Shown: positions 1-9,963, numbered from the stretch's first letter. The stretch is DNA of 64,000 nt from Atherix ibis (GCA_958298945.1 OY282605.1:36558811-36622810), one strand, 5' to 3'. The notes: a model not told the origin generated them from the letters alone. A program made the numbers and translations.

Positions 1-432
1 CCGCACATTAAGTGCTATGATATTTAGACCGATTTTTTTCTTCATACCATAACATACTATCAATTAGCATAGGGTGATGCATAATGAACGTTGCTGTTCA
101 AATTCGTCTAAAATTTTTTATTTTAATTGTTTTTTTTATTTTTTTATTGTAAACATTATACTGTATAAATACTTGCAAAAATTTAAAAGGAATATTTGCA
201 ATAAAATCGAGGCCATAACATCTGTAATTTTGTGAATGGTTATAGAAAATAATGTGGAAAGAGCAAAAAATGGCTATCACTTACGATATATCATTTTTCA
301 TAATTAAACCAAAAATGTTCCCCATAAATATAATGAAAATAAATATAAAAAATAAAAATTATAATTTCCACTTCAATAAAAATGTTTAAAAAAAATTTAA
401 ATATCGAATGTACTTTTAAAAAATAAATAAAT
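1..432. other. AT-rich non-coding DNA
   Basis: Very AT-rich sequence with homopolymer runs and no reading frame of interest. Nothing recognisable was seen. Confidence 0.6.
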
Positions 433-434
433 TA

Positions 435-1205
435 TAGGGTTTTCCAAAAGGAGTGATATAATTTCTTTTTTTTTAAAAACATATTAATCGTTAAGGAAAT
501 TCAAATGTTCTTTATTTAATGTGAAGTACAATCGATATAATTAAGTTCCGAATAAAACGTCATTCAAATGGCCTCCACGACTTCTTTTGCAGGAACGTAT
601 TCGATGAATCCAATTTTCGAGCACTTTTTCCACTAAATCAAGTCGTACGTGTATGTCATGAATAGCACGATCAATATTGACTTCTAAAGCTTGAAGAGAG
701 TCTGGTTTATTGCTAAAGACAAATGACTTCAAATAACCCCACAACAAATAGTCTAATGGTGTTAAATCACAACTCTTGGAGGCCATTCAATATCCCAATT
801 TCTTGAAATAATCGAATCTCCAAACTTTTCTCGCAATAATTCGGTTGTTGCACGTGCTGTGTGTCAAGATCAACTTCTTCCAATTTCGGCCATAAAAAGT
901 TGGTTATCATCGATCTATACCGCTCTCCATTGACAGTAACGGTGTTACCAGCTTCATTTCGAAAGAAGTACGGACCGATGACTCCACCAGACGAAAAACC
1001 ACACCAAACTTTCAATTTAGGTGAATTTAATGGGTGTTTATGAATAATTTGTGGATTTTCTTCGCAAAAAAATCGACAGTTTTATTTATTTACCGCACCA
1101 CTCAGATAAAAGTAAACGCACGAAAAGTTGCAATTGGACTTTGACAATATTACAAATGGCCGAAACGTCACTTAGAATTCATATCACTCTTATTGGAAAA
1201 CCCTA
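435..1205 (-). mobile_element. Rosa-like (DD41D) Tc1/mariner element, internally deleted
   Basis: The ends are near-perfect inverted repeats of about 28 bp: the left end reads tagggttttccaaaaggag and the right end, reversed, tagggttttccaataagag. Both are flanked by TA (433-434 and 1206-1207), the Tc1/mariner target duplication. The minus strand holds two pieces of transposase. One carries KVWCGFSSGGVIGPYFF and TVNGERYR. The other carries SCDLTPLDYLLWGY, which includes the last catalytic Asp, and ends RSRGGHLNDVLF. The region around the second catalytic Asp is scrambled and the N-terminal helix-turn-helix half is absent. At 771 bp it is well short of the 1217-bp relative at 5567-6783, so it is a dead or non-autonomous copy. 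Confidence 0.8.
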
Positions 1206-1207
1206 TA

Positions 1208-3200
1208 TAATAATAAATATCGTCTGTTTTTAAGGCGATAAGATTTTTTTTTTTAAAATACTACAAAAAATTCATTTTTTACAAAGAAATTTTTTGATTT
1301 GAAAGATAATTTTTTGGTAATAAATTTTGGGAATGACGAAGCGCCGCATCCCATCGATGGATAAATTTTTGACTCGCTTTTTCGAGTAAATGTCAGCTAT
1401 ATCACTTTCTCATTTAAGTTAATTGTTTTATTGAGCGATTTTCGGCTTTTAAGCACCAATGTCCCAGCAAGAAATGATCGAGCATTGTCAAATCGCAAAA
1501 TCTTGAATTTCAACTAATATGTCTACTGCGCGAAATAACCACTGTTGCCAAATTTTGCTTTCGATAAATCGATTGCTTTGGGTGATGTAGTGCTATCTTG
1601 CGGAGCCACATATTATTAGGGTCTATGTCTTTCATACTATTTTTAGGAATTCTTCGTTGATATTTACTCCGTAATTTTATACATTTACTGTAACTTAGCT
1701 ACGATCTTAGTTCAGAAGCCCTTTTGGCTCAAACAAAGTCACTAAGCTCAAACGGAGCCTTATTACCTAATACAAATTTCTGATAAACACAATTTTGCGT
1801 TTCGTGAACTATTGAATAACTTTCGTAGCAAGTTTGTATTCTTTCGAAATATTTTTCTAGCATTTTTTTCTATCTACGATAAAACAATCAATTGCGTTAA
1901 GTAAAAGTTATTAACAAATTTGGACAGATGATTGCTGGTTTGACAGCAAACCATACCAAAAGATCCACCAAAAAGAATATTTTTATTTAAACTTCTCTTT
2001 TTTTTTTGAAAAACTATTTCAAAAATATTTGAAAAAATTAAATATTTAAGAAAATTTAAGTACTGTTAAATTATCAGATTACCACCAAAAAGACTTTGTA
2101 TAATTTTTAATAAAATTATTATGTTTTCTTATAAATTCTTAAAGTATGTCAAAAATTATAAGAAAATAATATTTTCCATTGTCCTATGCCCACTGTGAAT
2201 CTGAACTTACCCCTTTTACTGACCAAATAGTAGAAAAATAGATTGGGCTAACGGTGGAAGATTTCTTACCATAAAACAGCTATTCCGGAATTCTGAACAA
2301 GGACATTTAAAAAAAAATATTAACAGACTGTAAGAAATAGAAAAAATGTAAAATCACTTGAGGTCAGCCAACTTGGCACAAGATACTGCTAATAACGACA
2401 ATATACTCGTATACGACTAATAGAAGACGTGTCCGTCGATGAAAATTCAAATTTATTTTGCTGAGTAATAAGAAAAACACTTTTCTTTTGCTTTTGAGGG
2501 CTAAGAAATGTAGGATGTTTTCTAAGCGCCTTATTCAATAGCCAGAGGTGGGCGTAGATTTTTTTGTATTTTATTTTTACGGCAATACACTTTGTGTAAT
2601 TTTGTAAAGCGACTCGGAGTTAAAAAGTCTTTTGATAGAATTCGCAATAATAAGACAATTAGGAATAAAATAAAATAAAGATAAAGAAAACAATAAGAAT
2701 TATTGTAATTAGCAATAAAAGAACAAATAAGAAAACCTAACATCACACACGTTTGGTTATTTTCTGTTAGCGAACCATTCGACAACTGTTGACAAACCAA
2801 GCCTGAATGTTATTTTCTGTTAAAGACCTAAGACTGCTCAGAATTTAGAATGGACATACCGCACTTACTCTTATGATTTTTTCTTGGCTAACCAATTCTG
2901 TAATGTTCAGCTTACCATCTCACATATCCTTAATGGAGGCCATTTAATCCAACTTTTTTTTTTGAAAAGAACTTATTCCATTATGAAGTTCCTAGACCAT
3001 ATAATATTCGTAAAGAATCTTCTGTGCTCCATAACATTTAAGTATTTCTAATTACCCGCTTCAAGTTACGTTCGGCCAGTTTCATTAGGGAAGCCGGCAA
3101 TGCAAATCGACAATTGACATGATGTCGTGTTACATTTTTGTTTTGAAAAAAATAGGAACGGAAAGAGATGGACTGGGATCTGGGAGAAAGCTTCCTAGGC
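1208..3200. other. Intergenic, no recognised gene
   Basis: AT-rich DNA. Short open frames occur on both strands (for example 2531-2800 minus, a hydrophobic 89-residue frame), but none matches a family I know or has exon-like context. A patch at about 1330-1640 is less AT-rich and may be an old transposon relic; I could not identify it. Confidence 0.4.
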
Positions 3201-3214
3201 AAGAGTCTTGATAC

Positions 3215-3276
3215 GATTGACTCTTTCCTGGCCGTTCCCCAAAATACCCTTCGGTATGGCCAGGAAAGAGTCAATC
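3215..3276. repeat. Perfect 19-bp inverted repeat (hairpin)
   Basis: The left arm 3215-3233 (gattgactctttcctggcc) is the exact reverse complement of the right arm 3258-3276. The 24-nt spacer contains a second small stem (atacc/ggtat around cttc), so the transcript could fold as a stem, a one-sided bulge, a short stem and a tetraloop. No coding frame explains the pairing. It could be a transposon relic or a small-RNA hairpin. Confidence 0.7.
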
Positions 3277-3699
3277 ATGATCTTATGAAGCGTCCCTATT
3301 TATAACAGCAACTTATTTTTATGCTCAGTACATCGATAATTAAACGAATTTTTACATTTTTTAACATTAGTTCTTATTTCAATTGGATAATTTTTGTTTT
3401 GTTCTTTAAATACTATAATAAAAAGTTAAGTTAATTTTTTCTCTTCAAACTGCTTACTAAACATTCCGTTTTAGTTGTACAATAGAATAGAAAGCTCAGA
3501 ACAACTCTAATAATAATAACAGAATGTTCACCATTCGAAACGATTATTGCCAATAAACTGGAAAAAGTCACAATAAATGCCGACCATCTACTTCTGTCCG
3601 ACTCAAAATTCCACGTAATCTTTTTTCTCCAGGCGCTTTGTTATTCCCGTCTTAGTCGCGCCTCGATATAATATTTAATCCAATACCAGCCAAATGTCA

Positions 3700-4470
3700 T
3701 AATGGTTGTGATGCTATCAAGCAGTCCATGGTACATGTCTAAGAGACTTTGTGTGTTGCAACCACATGTCGGCCACATAAATATCTTCAAATTCAGTCAC
3801 AAAAAAGTGGATTTACCATGAGGCAATAGGGAGCACTATTAGCTGTTATTTTCTGACCAGCTGCATTTTCGAATAAGAATGGTCTGATAATGCCTCTAGC
3901 ACAAAATCCTGACCGAAGAGTAACCAAGCCATCAAGATACAAATGAGCCTCATCGCCGAAGAGGATTTTGTTCGAAATATCAGCATCTGATTTTTATTGT
4001 TTCATAATCCATTCAACGAACTGCATTCGTAAGACTTCCGTTATTGAGTCAGTTGAAGTTTGTAAGCATAAAAATTCAAACCTTTCGCGAAGATACACTA
4101 TAGAGAACTTCTCAAAATTGTGCCGAATTGATTTTTTTGGACTCATTTTTCTTGTTAAATGACTTGTCGAAGAACAGCCAAAGTGTTCAAGATTACAAAT
4201 TGATCCATTCTTCCTAAATTTTTAATTAATGTGTTCACATTTAATGAATTTACATCACAATTCCAAACATATTTTGTACAAAAATAGTGAACTGCGGCTG
4301 GCAGACCTTCATTATTTAAAAAAAAAAAAAACAATGAAAGCGCGCTGCTCTTTCGTTTAGCGCTTCTTTTTTAATAACCTTGAACTATTAGCTATATTTT
4401 TTTCGCTGATAACACTTTATCGCAGAAATGGTGAAAAATTCAAATCTTACGTGAAGTTTGGGACACTCTA
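3700..4470 (-). mobile_element. Degenerate rosa-like (DD41D) transposon relic
   Basis: Minus-strand translation shows LFGDEAHLYLDG (first catalytic Asp codon at about 3952-3954), then IIRPFLFENAAGQ and ANSAPYCLM. These correspond to the FSDEAHF, GPYFFEN and VNGERYR blocks of the copy at 5567-6783. The later catalytic blocks could not be read because of frameshifts. The sequence at 4380-4470 (ends aaattcaaatcttacgtgaag) looks like the transposon end and recurs at 7230-7315. The left boundary was not found. Confidence 0.55.
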
Positions 4471-4587
4471 TATAAGAATTGAGTTGTAATATCACTGAAA
4501 TTAGTACAAAAAATTCATAAATTCAAAATTATATTCTTATAAATCATTTTTTAGGACACTCACTTAACATTTTGCCCAGGTACCATA

Positions 4588-5546
4588 CGAGGTCTGTTCA
4601 AAAAGTATCGCGAATTTTGTGTTTTTTCAAAAATTATTTATTTATTTATGAATATCTATTTTGTCTCCTTCAAAGTAATCCCCACGAGATATTATACACT
4701 TGTGCCAACGTTTTTTCCAATTCTGGAAGCACCGCAAAAAATCATTTTTTGTGATTTTGTTCAGCTCCTCCTTGGATGCCGTCTTTATCTCCTCTATCGT
4801 AGCGTAGCGTCGTCCTTTCATGGGGCTCTTCAGTTTCGAGAACAAGAAAAAGTCACAGGGCGCCAGATATGGGGAATACGGTGGCTGCGGTGTGATGTGT
4901 TTGCGCATAACTTGCAGGTAATATTTCTTATTGACCGTTCTACCCTGTGGCAAGAACTCATGATGTACCACGCCCCTGCAATCGAAGAAAACTGTAAGCA
5001 AAAAATTCACATTCGAACGAACTTGGCGCGCTTTTTTCGGTGATGTGATGATTGACCAATACTATTTTCTTCACTTCATCAATGTTTTCTCCTGTTGTTT
5101 TTTTTATTGTGTTATTTTTGGCCAAAAAATGCAATTTTTGTTCTTCCACAAATCTGCGCGTTCCTGGTAGATTGCTTCGCACAACTTGCGCATAACTTGC
5201 AGGTAATATTCCTTATTAACCGTTCTACCCTGTGGCAAGAACTCATTTGGAACCACGCTACTGCAATCGAAAAAAACTGTAAGCAGAAAATTCACATTCA
5301 ACCGAACTTGGCGCTTTTTTCGGTCTTGGCTCGGGCCGTAGCTTCCATTGCGATGATTGATCGAAAACGAGCCAAAACACGTGCAAGCAAAGCAGCTGTC
5401 AAAAATTAACTGAACATTGAAAATGGCCGAACTTGTCAGCATAAGTGAGAAATATGAATACCAACATAACGCCACAAAAAATCGAAAATCGAATATACGT
5501 AACCCGCGGAAATTCAAAATTCGCGATACTTTTTGAACAGACCTCA
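4588..5546 (-). mobile_element. Mariner (DD34D) element, rearranged copy
   Basis: The termini are inverted repeats (cgaggtctgttcaaaaagta at the left; the matching reverse at the right ends with one changed base). TA flanks both ends (4586-4587, 5547-5548). Minus-strand frames encode the C-terminal half of a mariner transposase: FFDCRGVVHHEFLPQGRTVN, then PQPPYSPYLAPCDFFLF with the last catalytic Asp, then the WKKRWHKCI and GDYFEGD tail. The helix-turn-helix half and the first catalytic Asp are missing. A block of about 140 bp (4904-5040) is repeated in the same orientation at 5188-5326, so VFFDC...EFLPQGRTVNK occurs twice. At 959 bp and with no intact frame, the copy is dead. Confidence 0.85.
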
Positions 5547-5566
5547 TATATAGATTTACATTTTTA

Positions 5567-6783
5567 CAGAGTGGACTATTTAGGAGTTCCATTTTAAAAA
5601 GTAAATAAAAAAATATAGTGTATGTTTTTTCAAATTTCCGGTTTTATTAAAAAGATTGAACTTTGAAATTTAAGAATGAAACACAACATCATTTAAATGA
5701 CTGCCACGGCTGGCTTTACAGTACCCCATTCGCTCGACCCAATTTTTCAGTACATTTTCGATTGTCCGGGCCTGTATCTCTTCAATTGCAACTTTGATTT
5801 CGTGTTTCAAGGCCTCAATTGTCTCTGGATGGCTTGCGTAACATTTATCCTTCACGGCTCCCCACAGAAAATAAACTAACGTGCTCAAATTACAGCTCCC
5901 ACGCGGCCAATTGACATAAGAATTTCGGCTGATTATTCGGTTTTCGAAAGTAGTGCCCAAAAGTTGAAATGTTACGTTGGCTGTGTTGCAAGTGGCCCCG
6001 TCCTGTTGAAACCAAATATTGTCCATGCTAAATTCGTTGAGCATGCAACGATAGCGCTCACCATTGACCGTAACGGCGGCTCCTTCATCGTTTTCGAAGC
6101 CGTGACTCATTGTAGATGCATCGGCTTTTCCATGGTGACGTATGGATTTTCTGAGCCCCAGATGCGACAATTTTGCTTGTTGACATACCCACCGACGTGG
6201 AAATGAGCCTCATCCGAAAAGATGATTTTTCGGTAAAAATGCTCATCTCCGGCCAATTCATCTTGAGCCCATTGGGCAAACCGAAAACACATCGGATGGT
6301 CATGCGGCTTCAGGTGTTGGACTAATTGAACTTTGTAAGCTTTCATACCGAGGTCTTTGTGCAAAATGCTAAACAGAGAAGTGCGAGAAATGTTCAATTC
6401 CTGAGAACGGTGACGAGTTGATGTTGATGGATGATCACTGACATTTTCAGCAACGGCGGCAATATTCTCGGTCGTCTTAGAGCGGGAACGAGTTGCTTTG
6501 GCAACCAACAAACCAGTTTCGCGAACTCGCTTCACAAATTTGTCCACAAGTTGACGTGATGGCATTCGATCTTTGCTCATTTTTTTAAAATTTCTCACAG
6601 TTTGGGTTGAAGACTCACCACTTTGGAAGTAAGTTCTCAATATTACCCATTCAGGCGTATGGATTACCATTTCGTGAAATTCTGACTTTCAACTAAATAT
6701 CTGTCAATTCGTGTTGACATTTAACACTCTAGTACTTCAAATAAATAGTAGTTCAAAATGGAACTGCTAGATGGATCACCCTA
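5567..6783 (-). mobile_element. Near full-length rosa-like (DD41D) transposon
   Basis: Inverted ends of about 28 bp (left cagagtggactatttaggag; right reversed agggtgatccatctagcag) with TA on both sides (5565-5566, 6784-6785). The length of 1217 bp fits a Tc1/mariner-type element. It carries the two transposase fragments described in the next entry. Its left end lies 19 bp from the right end of the mariner at 4588-5546. Confidence 0.85.
5670..6670 (-). pseudogene. Rosa-like DD41D transposase, broken
   Basis: Cut-and-paste DNA transposase, readable as two overlapping minus-strand frames. The N-terminal frame starts at the ATG ending at 6670 (MVIHTPEWVILRTYF). It runs through two helix-turn-helix regions to the first catalytic Asp in FSDEAHFHVGGYVNKQN. 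The second frame carries FENDEGAAVTVNGERYR, the second catalytic Asp in NIWFQQDGATCNTA, and the C-terminus ending SRGSHLNDVVFHS. Between the two frames there is a deletion and frameshift at about 6100-6170 that removes the conserved VWCGFxSGGVIGPYF block. The third catalytic position, 41 residues after the second Asp, is Val (NLSTLVYFLWG where relatives have DLTPLDYFLWG). It is therefore both frame-broken and catalytically dead. The DD41D spacing is typical of the rosa group described from the fruit fly Ceratitis rosa. Confidence 0.85.
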
Positions 6784-7184
6784 TACATATTTGAAAATTT
6801 TGCAACAATTTTTGACCATGTCAAATTATAAAACCTCCATTGGAAAGGAATAAGGCGACCGTCATTGATACGTAAATCTAAACACAACTAATAGTCTGTT
6901 TATATTAAATGTTGCACAAGAATTTCTTAGTTTTTAAACACTAAGAGCCCTCAAAATCCAATAAAAATAAGTTGCATGATAGGCAAATATGATCTTTGTT
7001 CAAATATATAATCAGTTTTTTACTGATAATTCGTTTTTTCATAAATATTCATTAGTTTCACCTCCATTTTAAAAACGACTTAAAACACAATATCTACAAA
7101 CGTTTCGATTGCTAATATTTATAAAAATTAGCTCGATCGCCACACAGAAAATGTAGTTTTTATTTCGATAAGTAGAAACATAAA

Positions 7185-7320
7185 ATGCATTGCTCTTTCG
7201 TGTGATACTCCATTTTTTAATAACCTTGAACTGTCAGCTGTTACGCTGTATTATTTTTTCATTGGCAACACTTTACCATACAAATAGGCGCTAAATTCAA
7301 ATCTTACGTGAAGATTGAAA
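7185..7320 (-). mobile_element. Solo end of a rosa-like element
   Basis: Resembles the outer end of the relic at 4340-4465: both contain gctctttcgt, ataaccttgaact, aacacttta and aaattcaaatcttacgtgaag in the same order. No transposase frame follows, so this is a truncated terminal fragment. Confidence 0.5.
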
Positions 7321-7329
7321 CTTGTTTGT

Positions 7330-8040
7330 TTCACTGCAAAATAAAAATCTACTAAATTCTTCGTAATATGGATTAGGAGTAATGACAAAAAATATGTGGT
7401 AAATTTTCCCGTATCTATACAGCTAATCATATCAGATAAAAACAATACTCCCACATGTTTAAATAACTACGGGCTTTTCTTGAAATCCTAAATATTGCCA
7501 TCGTCGAATACTTCCTTGCTAGAAAAAATGTAGCCAATTATATGAAAAGAGAACTATTTGCATATACGTGTACATCAGCTTTTCGCACACGTCAGCCACA
7601 ATCCGATTTCAATGAGGCAATTATGTAACTTGATCCTTTTATCCTCTTTTCATATATAGTTATAGATACTTGCAGTTGGCTTAGTAATGTATTTATAGCC
7701 ATTATCCTACCAAAGTATTGAAGATGACTCGACCAATATTTTCACCTGCCAACCAATTACGAAAATATATGTGAATTAATGGCATAAAAATAAATGGTTT
7801 TGACATTGTGACATTGACGGTGTATCCTGATATGGGGGAATCAATAAGTTCTTAGGCACTTAAAGTGAGTGGATAATGATTTCAATCATGTTTTCGATCC
7901 TAATCAAATGAGAAAAAAAGTTCAGTTCCTAAAACAAAAAGATAATAAGCGAATACGTAATTAATTTTGTATCACTTTTTCTTGAAAACTTTCTTTGGTA
8001 AGCATTTAATTAAATAATTTTTTTTTGTTCTTTTTATTTC
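7330..8040. other. Upstream non-coding DNA, probably receptor intron
   Basis: AT-rich with no gene. It ends in a long pyrimidine tract and AG at 8041-8042, the 3' splice site of the receptor exon, so at least the right part is probably intronic. Confidence 0.5.
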
Positions 8041-8042
8041 AG
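8020..8042 (+). promoter_or_regulatory. 3' splice acceptor before the receptor exon
   Basis: The tract ttttttttgttctttttatttc followed by ag and then aagcc is a strong insect splice acceptor. It puts the start of the receptor exon at 8043, giving a 457-nt leader inside this exon. The transcript presumably begins in an exon to the left that I cannot place. Confidence 0.6.
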
Positions 8043-8499
8043 AAGCCAACTGAGTGAACCAGCATGAAATAAAATGTATTTTTTTATGATGGAATAAAGG
8101 TGAAAATATCGAAAAATTATCATCTTTGCTAATGAATTTGATCGAATAACTACCAAGTTACGAGACGTATGACTTTTTCACATATGAACACATTAAGAAA
8201 TATTGAAATTTAATAATACGAGAATTGATTGAGAAGCTTTCATGTTCAAATTAAATGTGGAAAATATGAAAAAGTTTATATACACATACGCTTAAGGGTA
8301 GAGTGTCAATAATAGAAATAGTTAGTATTATGCTCGCGTGTTCATTGACAACAATAATATCACCGCCGTCGCCATCATTATCTCCTTCATCATTATCGCT
8401 ATCATCATCGACATCAACGTTGTCGGCGTCGTTAACGTTGTGGTCTTTAAATTTAATCCGGAATAGAAATAGAAACCGAAATAGAAAGTGACTAATGAA
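8043..8499 (+). promoter_or_regulatory. Receptor leader with upstream small ORFs
   Basis: Inferred 5' untranslated segment. It contains several ATGs that terminate at once, for example 8064-8072 (2 codons), 8074-8097 (7 codons) and 8132-8149 (5 codons). Such upstream frames normally lower translation of the main frame. Positions 8340-8445 hold an imperfect trinucleotide-like tract (atc/gtc/gac repeats). Positions 8461-8487 hold a short gaaata-type repeat just before the start codon. Confidence 0.45.
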
Positions 8500-9957
8500 A
8501 TGACGCAAGTTCCGCCGGTCACAGTAACCATCCTTGAATATTTTCGCGACGGGTTAGACTATAATCAAAGTGATGTGCAAACAAAAATGAGTTATACGAG
8601 CAGTGGCATGGGCAGTGAAGGAGGTATCAGCACCGGAAGTAGCAGTAGCATTACGAATAATAGTGGCGGTAGCTCGGTGGTGTACAGTAATGCAACGCAT
8701 CTAGATCTAATCAACAATAAGGCGATACAGACGACCTTCTGCGTTCTGTATGCGGCCATATTTATTTTGGGCGTGTTCGGCAACGTCCTAGTTTGTTATG
8801 TGGTATTCCGGAATAAGGCTATGCAAACGGTTACGAACCTATTCATAACGAATCTGGCCTTATCAGATATTTTGCTGTGTACCCTGGCGATACCATTCAC
8901 ACCGCTCTACACATTCCTTCGGAAATGGGTGTTCGGAACAATCCTGTGTCATTTGGTACCGTACGCCCAAGGATGCAGTGTGTACATATCAACTTTGACA
9001 TTGACGTCTATTGCCATCGATAGATTCTTTGTCATAATTTATCCATTCCACCCGCGAATGAAACTGTCCACATGCATTTTGATAATTTTTAGTATTTGGC
9101 TGCTGGCACTTTTACTCACTCTGCCCTATGGCCTATTTCGACAGGTATTCAACTCGGACTTTACCGGAACTATGAAAAGCTACTGTGAAGAGGACTGGCC
9201 GTCTGAATATTATCGAAAAGTTTTTGGATCTGTCACATCGATGCTGCAATTTGTACTTCCGTTTGTGATCATATCGTTCTGCTATGTTTGCGTATCGATA
9301 AGGCTGACTGACCGTGCGAAAGCCAAACCTGGCAGCAAAACGTCTCGACGTGAAGAAACTGACCGAGACCGTAAAAAACGTACAAACCGCATGCTGATCG
9401 CCATGGTGGCAGTTTTTGGACTCTCATGGCTACCGTTGAACGTCGTCAATGTTCTTAACGATTTCTATGCCAAAACCGACGAATGGAAATTCTACAATTT
9501 CCTGTTTTTCATAGCGCACAGTATAGCCATGTCCTCAACGTGTTATAATCCCTTCCTTTATGCTTGGTTGAATGACAACTTCCGCAAAGAGTTCAAGCAG
9601 GTATTGCCCTGTTTTAATCCATCACGACGGAAGTCACGCAACTCACCGGGCAGTCAAAAATGGCAACCGGAACAAACCTACAACGGCAACAACGAGACAA
9701 TTCAGGAGTCTTTGCTAACGTCCCGAGCGTCTATAAGTCAATTACCAATTAAGGATGTTATCAATCAACAGAATGCACTCAAAAGCCCGACTGGTATGGA
9801 GCAGACCATTCTTCTCTCGGACATTGGAAATTTGAATGCAAATAATTTAAAAGCAAATTGCCCAGAGACGAAAATTCTTCCATCTGGAGTTATCGAAACG
9901 AATTTTGAGGGACACTTTGCTGATAAAACACCAGCCATCACATCAGTGGACAAGTAG
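8500..9957 (+). CDS. sNPF-R: Short neuropeptide F receptor (GPCR)
   Basis: Rhodopsin-like (class A) receptor for short neuropeptide F, a plasma-membrane protein that in insects links peptide signals to feeding and growth. The start chosen is the first ATG after an in-frame stop at 8482-8484, giving 485 residues. The N-terminus is extracellular, Ser/Gly-rich, with N-glycosylation sites (NQS, NNS, NAT). Helix 1 is at about 80-103. TNLFITNLALSDILLC marks helix 2. Cys150 and Cys229 form the usual extracellular disulfide. Helix 3 ends in DRF (residues 174-176, a DRY variant), followed by YPFHPRMKLST. CEEDWPSE lies in loop 2. The basic KPGSKTSRREE and DRDRKKRTNRM stretch is loop 3. FGLSWLPLN is helix 6, NPFLYAW is helix 7, and Cys371 is a possible palmitoylation site. 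These blocks match Drosophila sNPF-R much better than the NPF receptor. There is no intron in the reading frame. The C-tail is shorter than in the fly protein, and tandem splice donors sit at the stop codon. Confidence 0.93.
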   Translation: MTQVPPVTVTILEYFRDGLDYNQSDVQTKMSYTSSGMGSEGGISTGSSSSITNNSGGSSVVYSNATHLDLINNKAIQTTFCVLYAAIFILGVFGNVLVCYVVFRNKAMQTVTNLFITNLALSDILLCTLAIPFTPLYTFLRKWVFGTILCHLVPYAQGCSVYISTLTLTSIAIDRFFVIIYPFHPRMKLSTCILIIFSIWLLALLLTLPYGLFRQVFNSDFTGTMKSYCEEDWPSEYYRKVFGSVTSMLQFVLPFVIISFCYVCVSIRLTDRAKAKPGSKTSRREETDRDRKKRTNRMLIAMVAVFGLSWLPLNVVNVLNDFYAKTDEWKFYNFLFFIAHSIAMSSTCYNPFLYAWLNDNFRKEFKQVLPCFNPSRRKSRNSPGSQKWQPEQTYNGNNETIQESLLTSRASISQLPIKDVINQQNALKSPTGMEQTILLSDIGNLNANNLKANCPETKILPSGVIETNFEGHFADKTPAITSVDK

Positions 9958-9963
9958 GTAAGC
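9951..9963 (+). promoter_or_regulatory. Two overlapping splice donors at the stop codon
   Basis: The stop codon region reads gacaagtaggtaagc. One GT begins at 9954 (CAA|GTAGGT), inside the last sense codon. The other begins at 9958 (TAG|GTAAGC), right after the stop codon 9955-9957. They are 4 nt apart. Using the second keeps the stop and makes a spliced 3' UTR. Using the first removes the stop and would extend the receptor C-terminus into another exon. The second is closer to consensus. Confidence 0.5.

Noticed and set aside
3038..3274. 78-codon minus-strand frame over the 3.2-kb hairpin
   Set aside because: No family match, and half of it is explained by the hairpin arms. There is no sign of a gene.
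4648..5043. Plus-strand frames of 60-130 codons opposite the mariners (for example 4648-5043, 28498-28806, 60659-61075)
   Set aside because: They are antisense readings of transposase genes. All have the same relationship to the mariner ends in every copy.
8488..8499. A GTG start four codons upstream of the receptor ATG
   Set aside because: In an animal nuclear gene the first in-frame ATG at 8500 is far more likely. An in-frame stop lies at 8482-8484.
8251..8508. A minus-strand Asp-rich frame (DNDEGDNDGDGGD) opposite the receptor leader
   Set aside because: It is the reverse reading of the imperfect atc/gtc trinucleotide tract in the leader.
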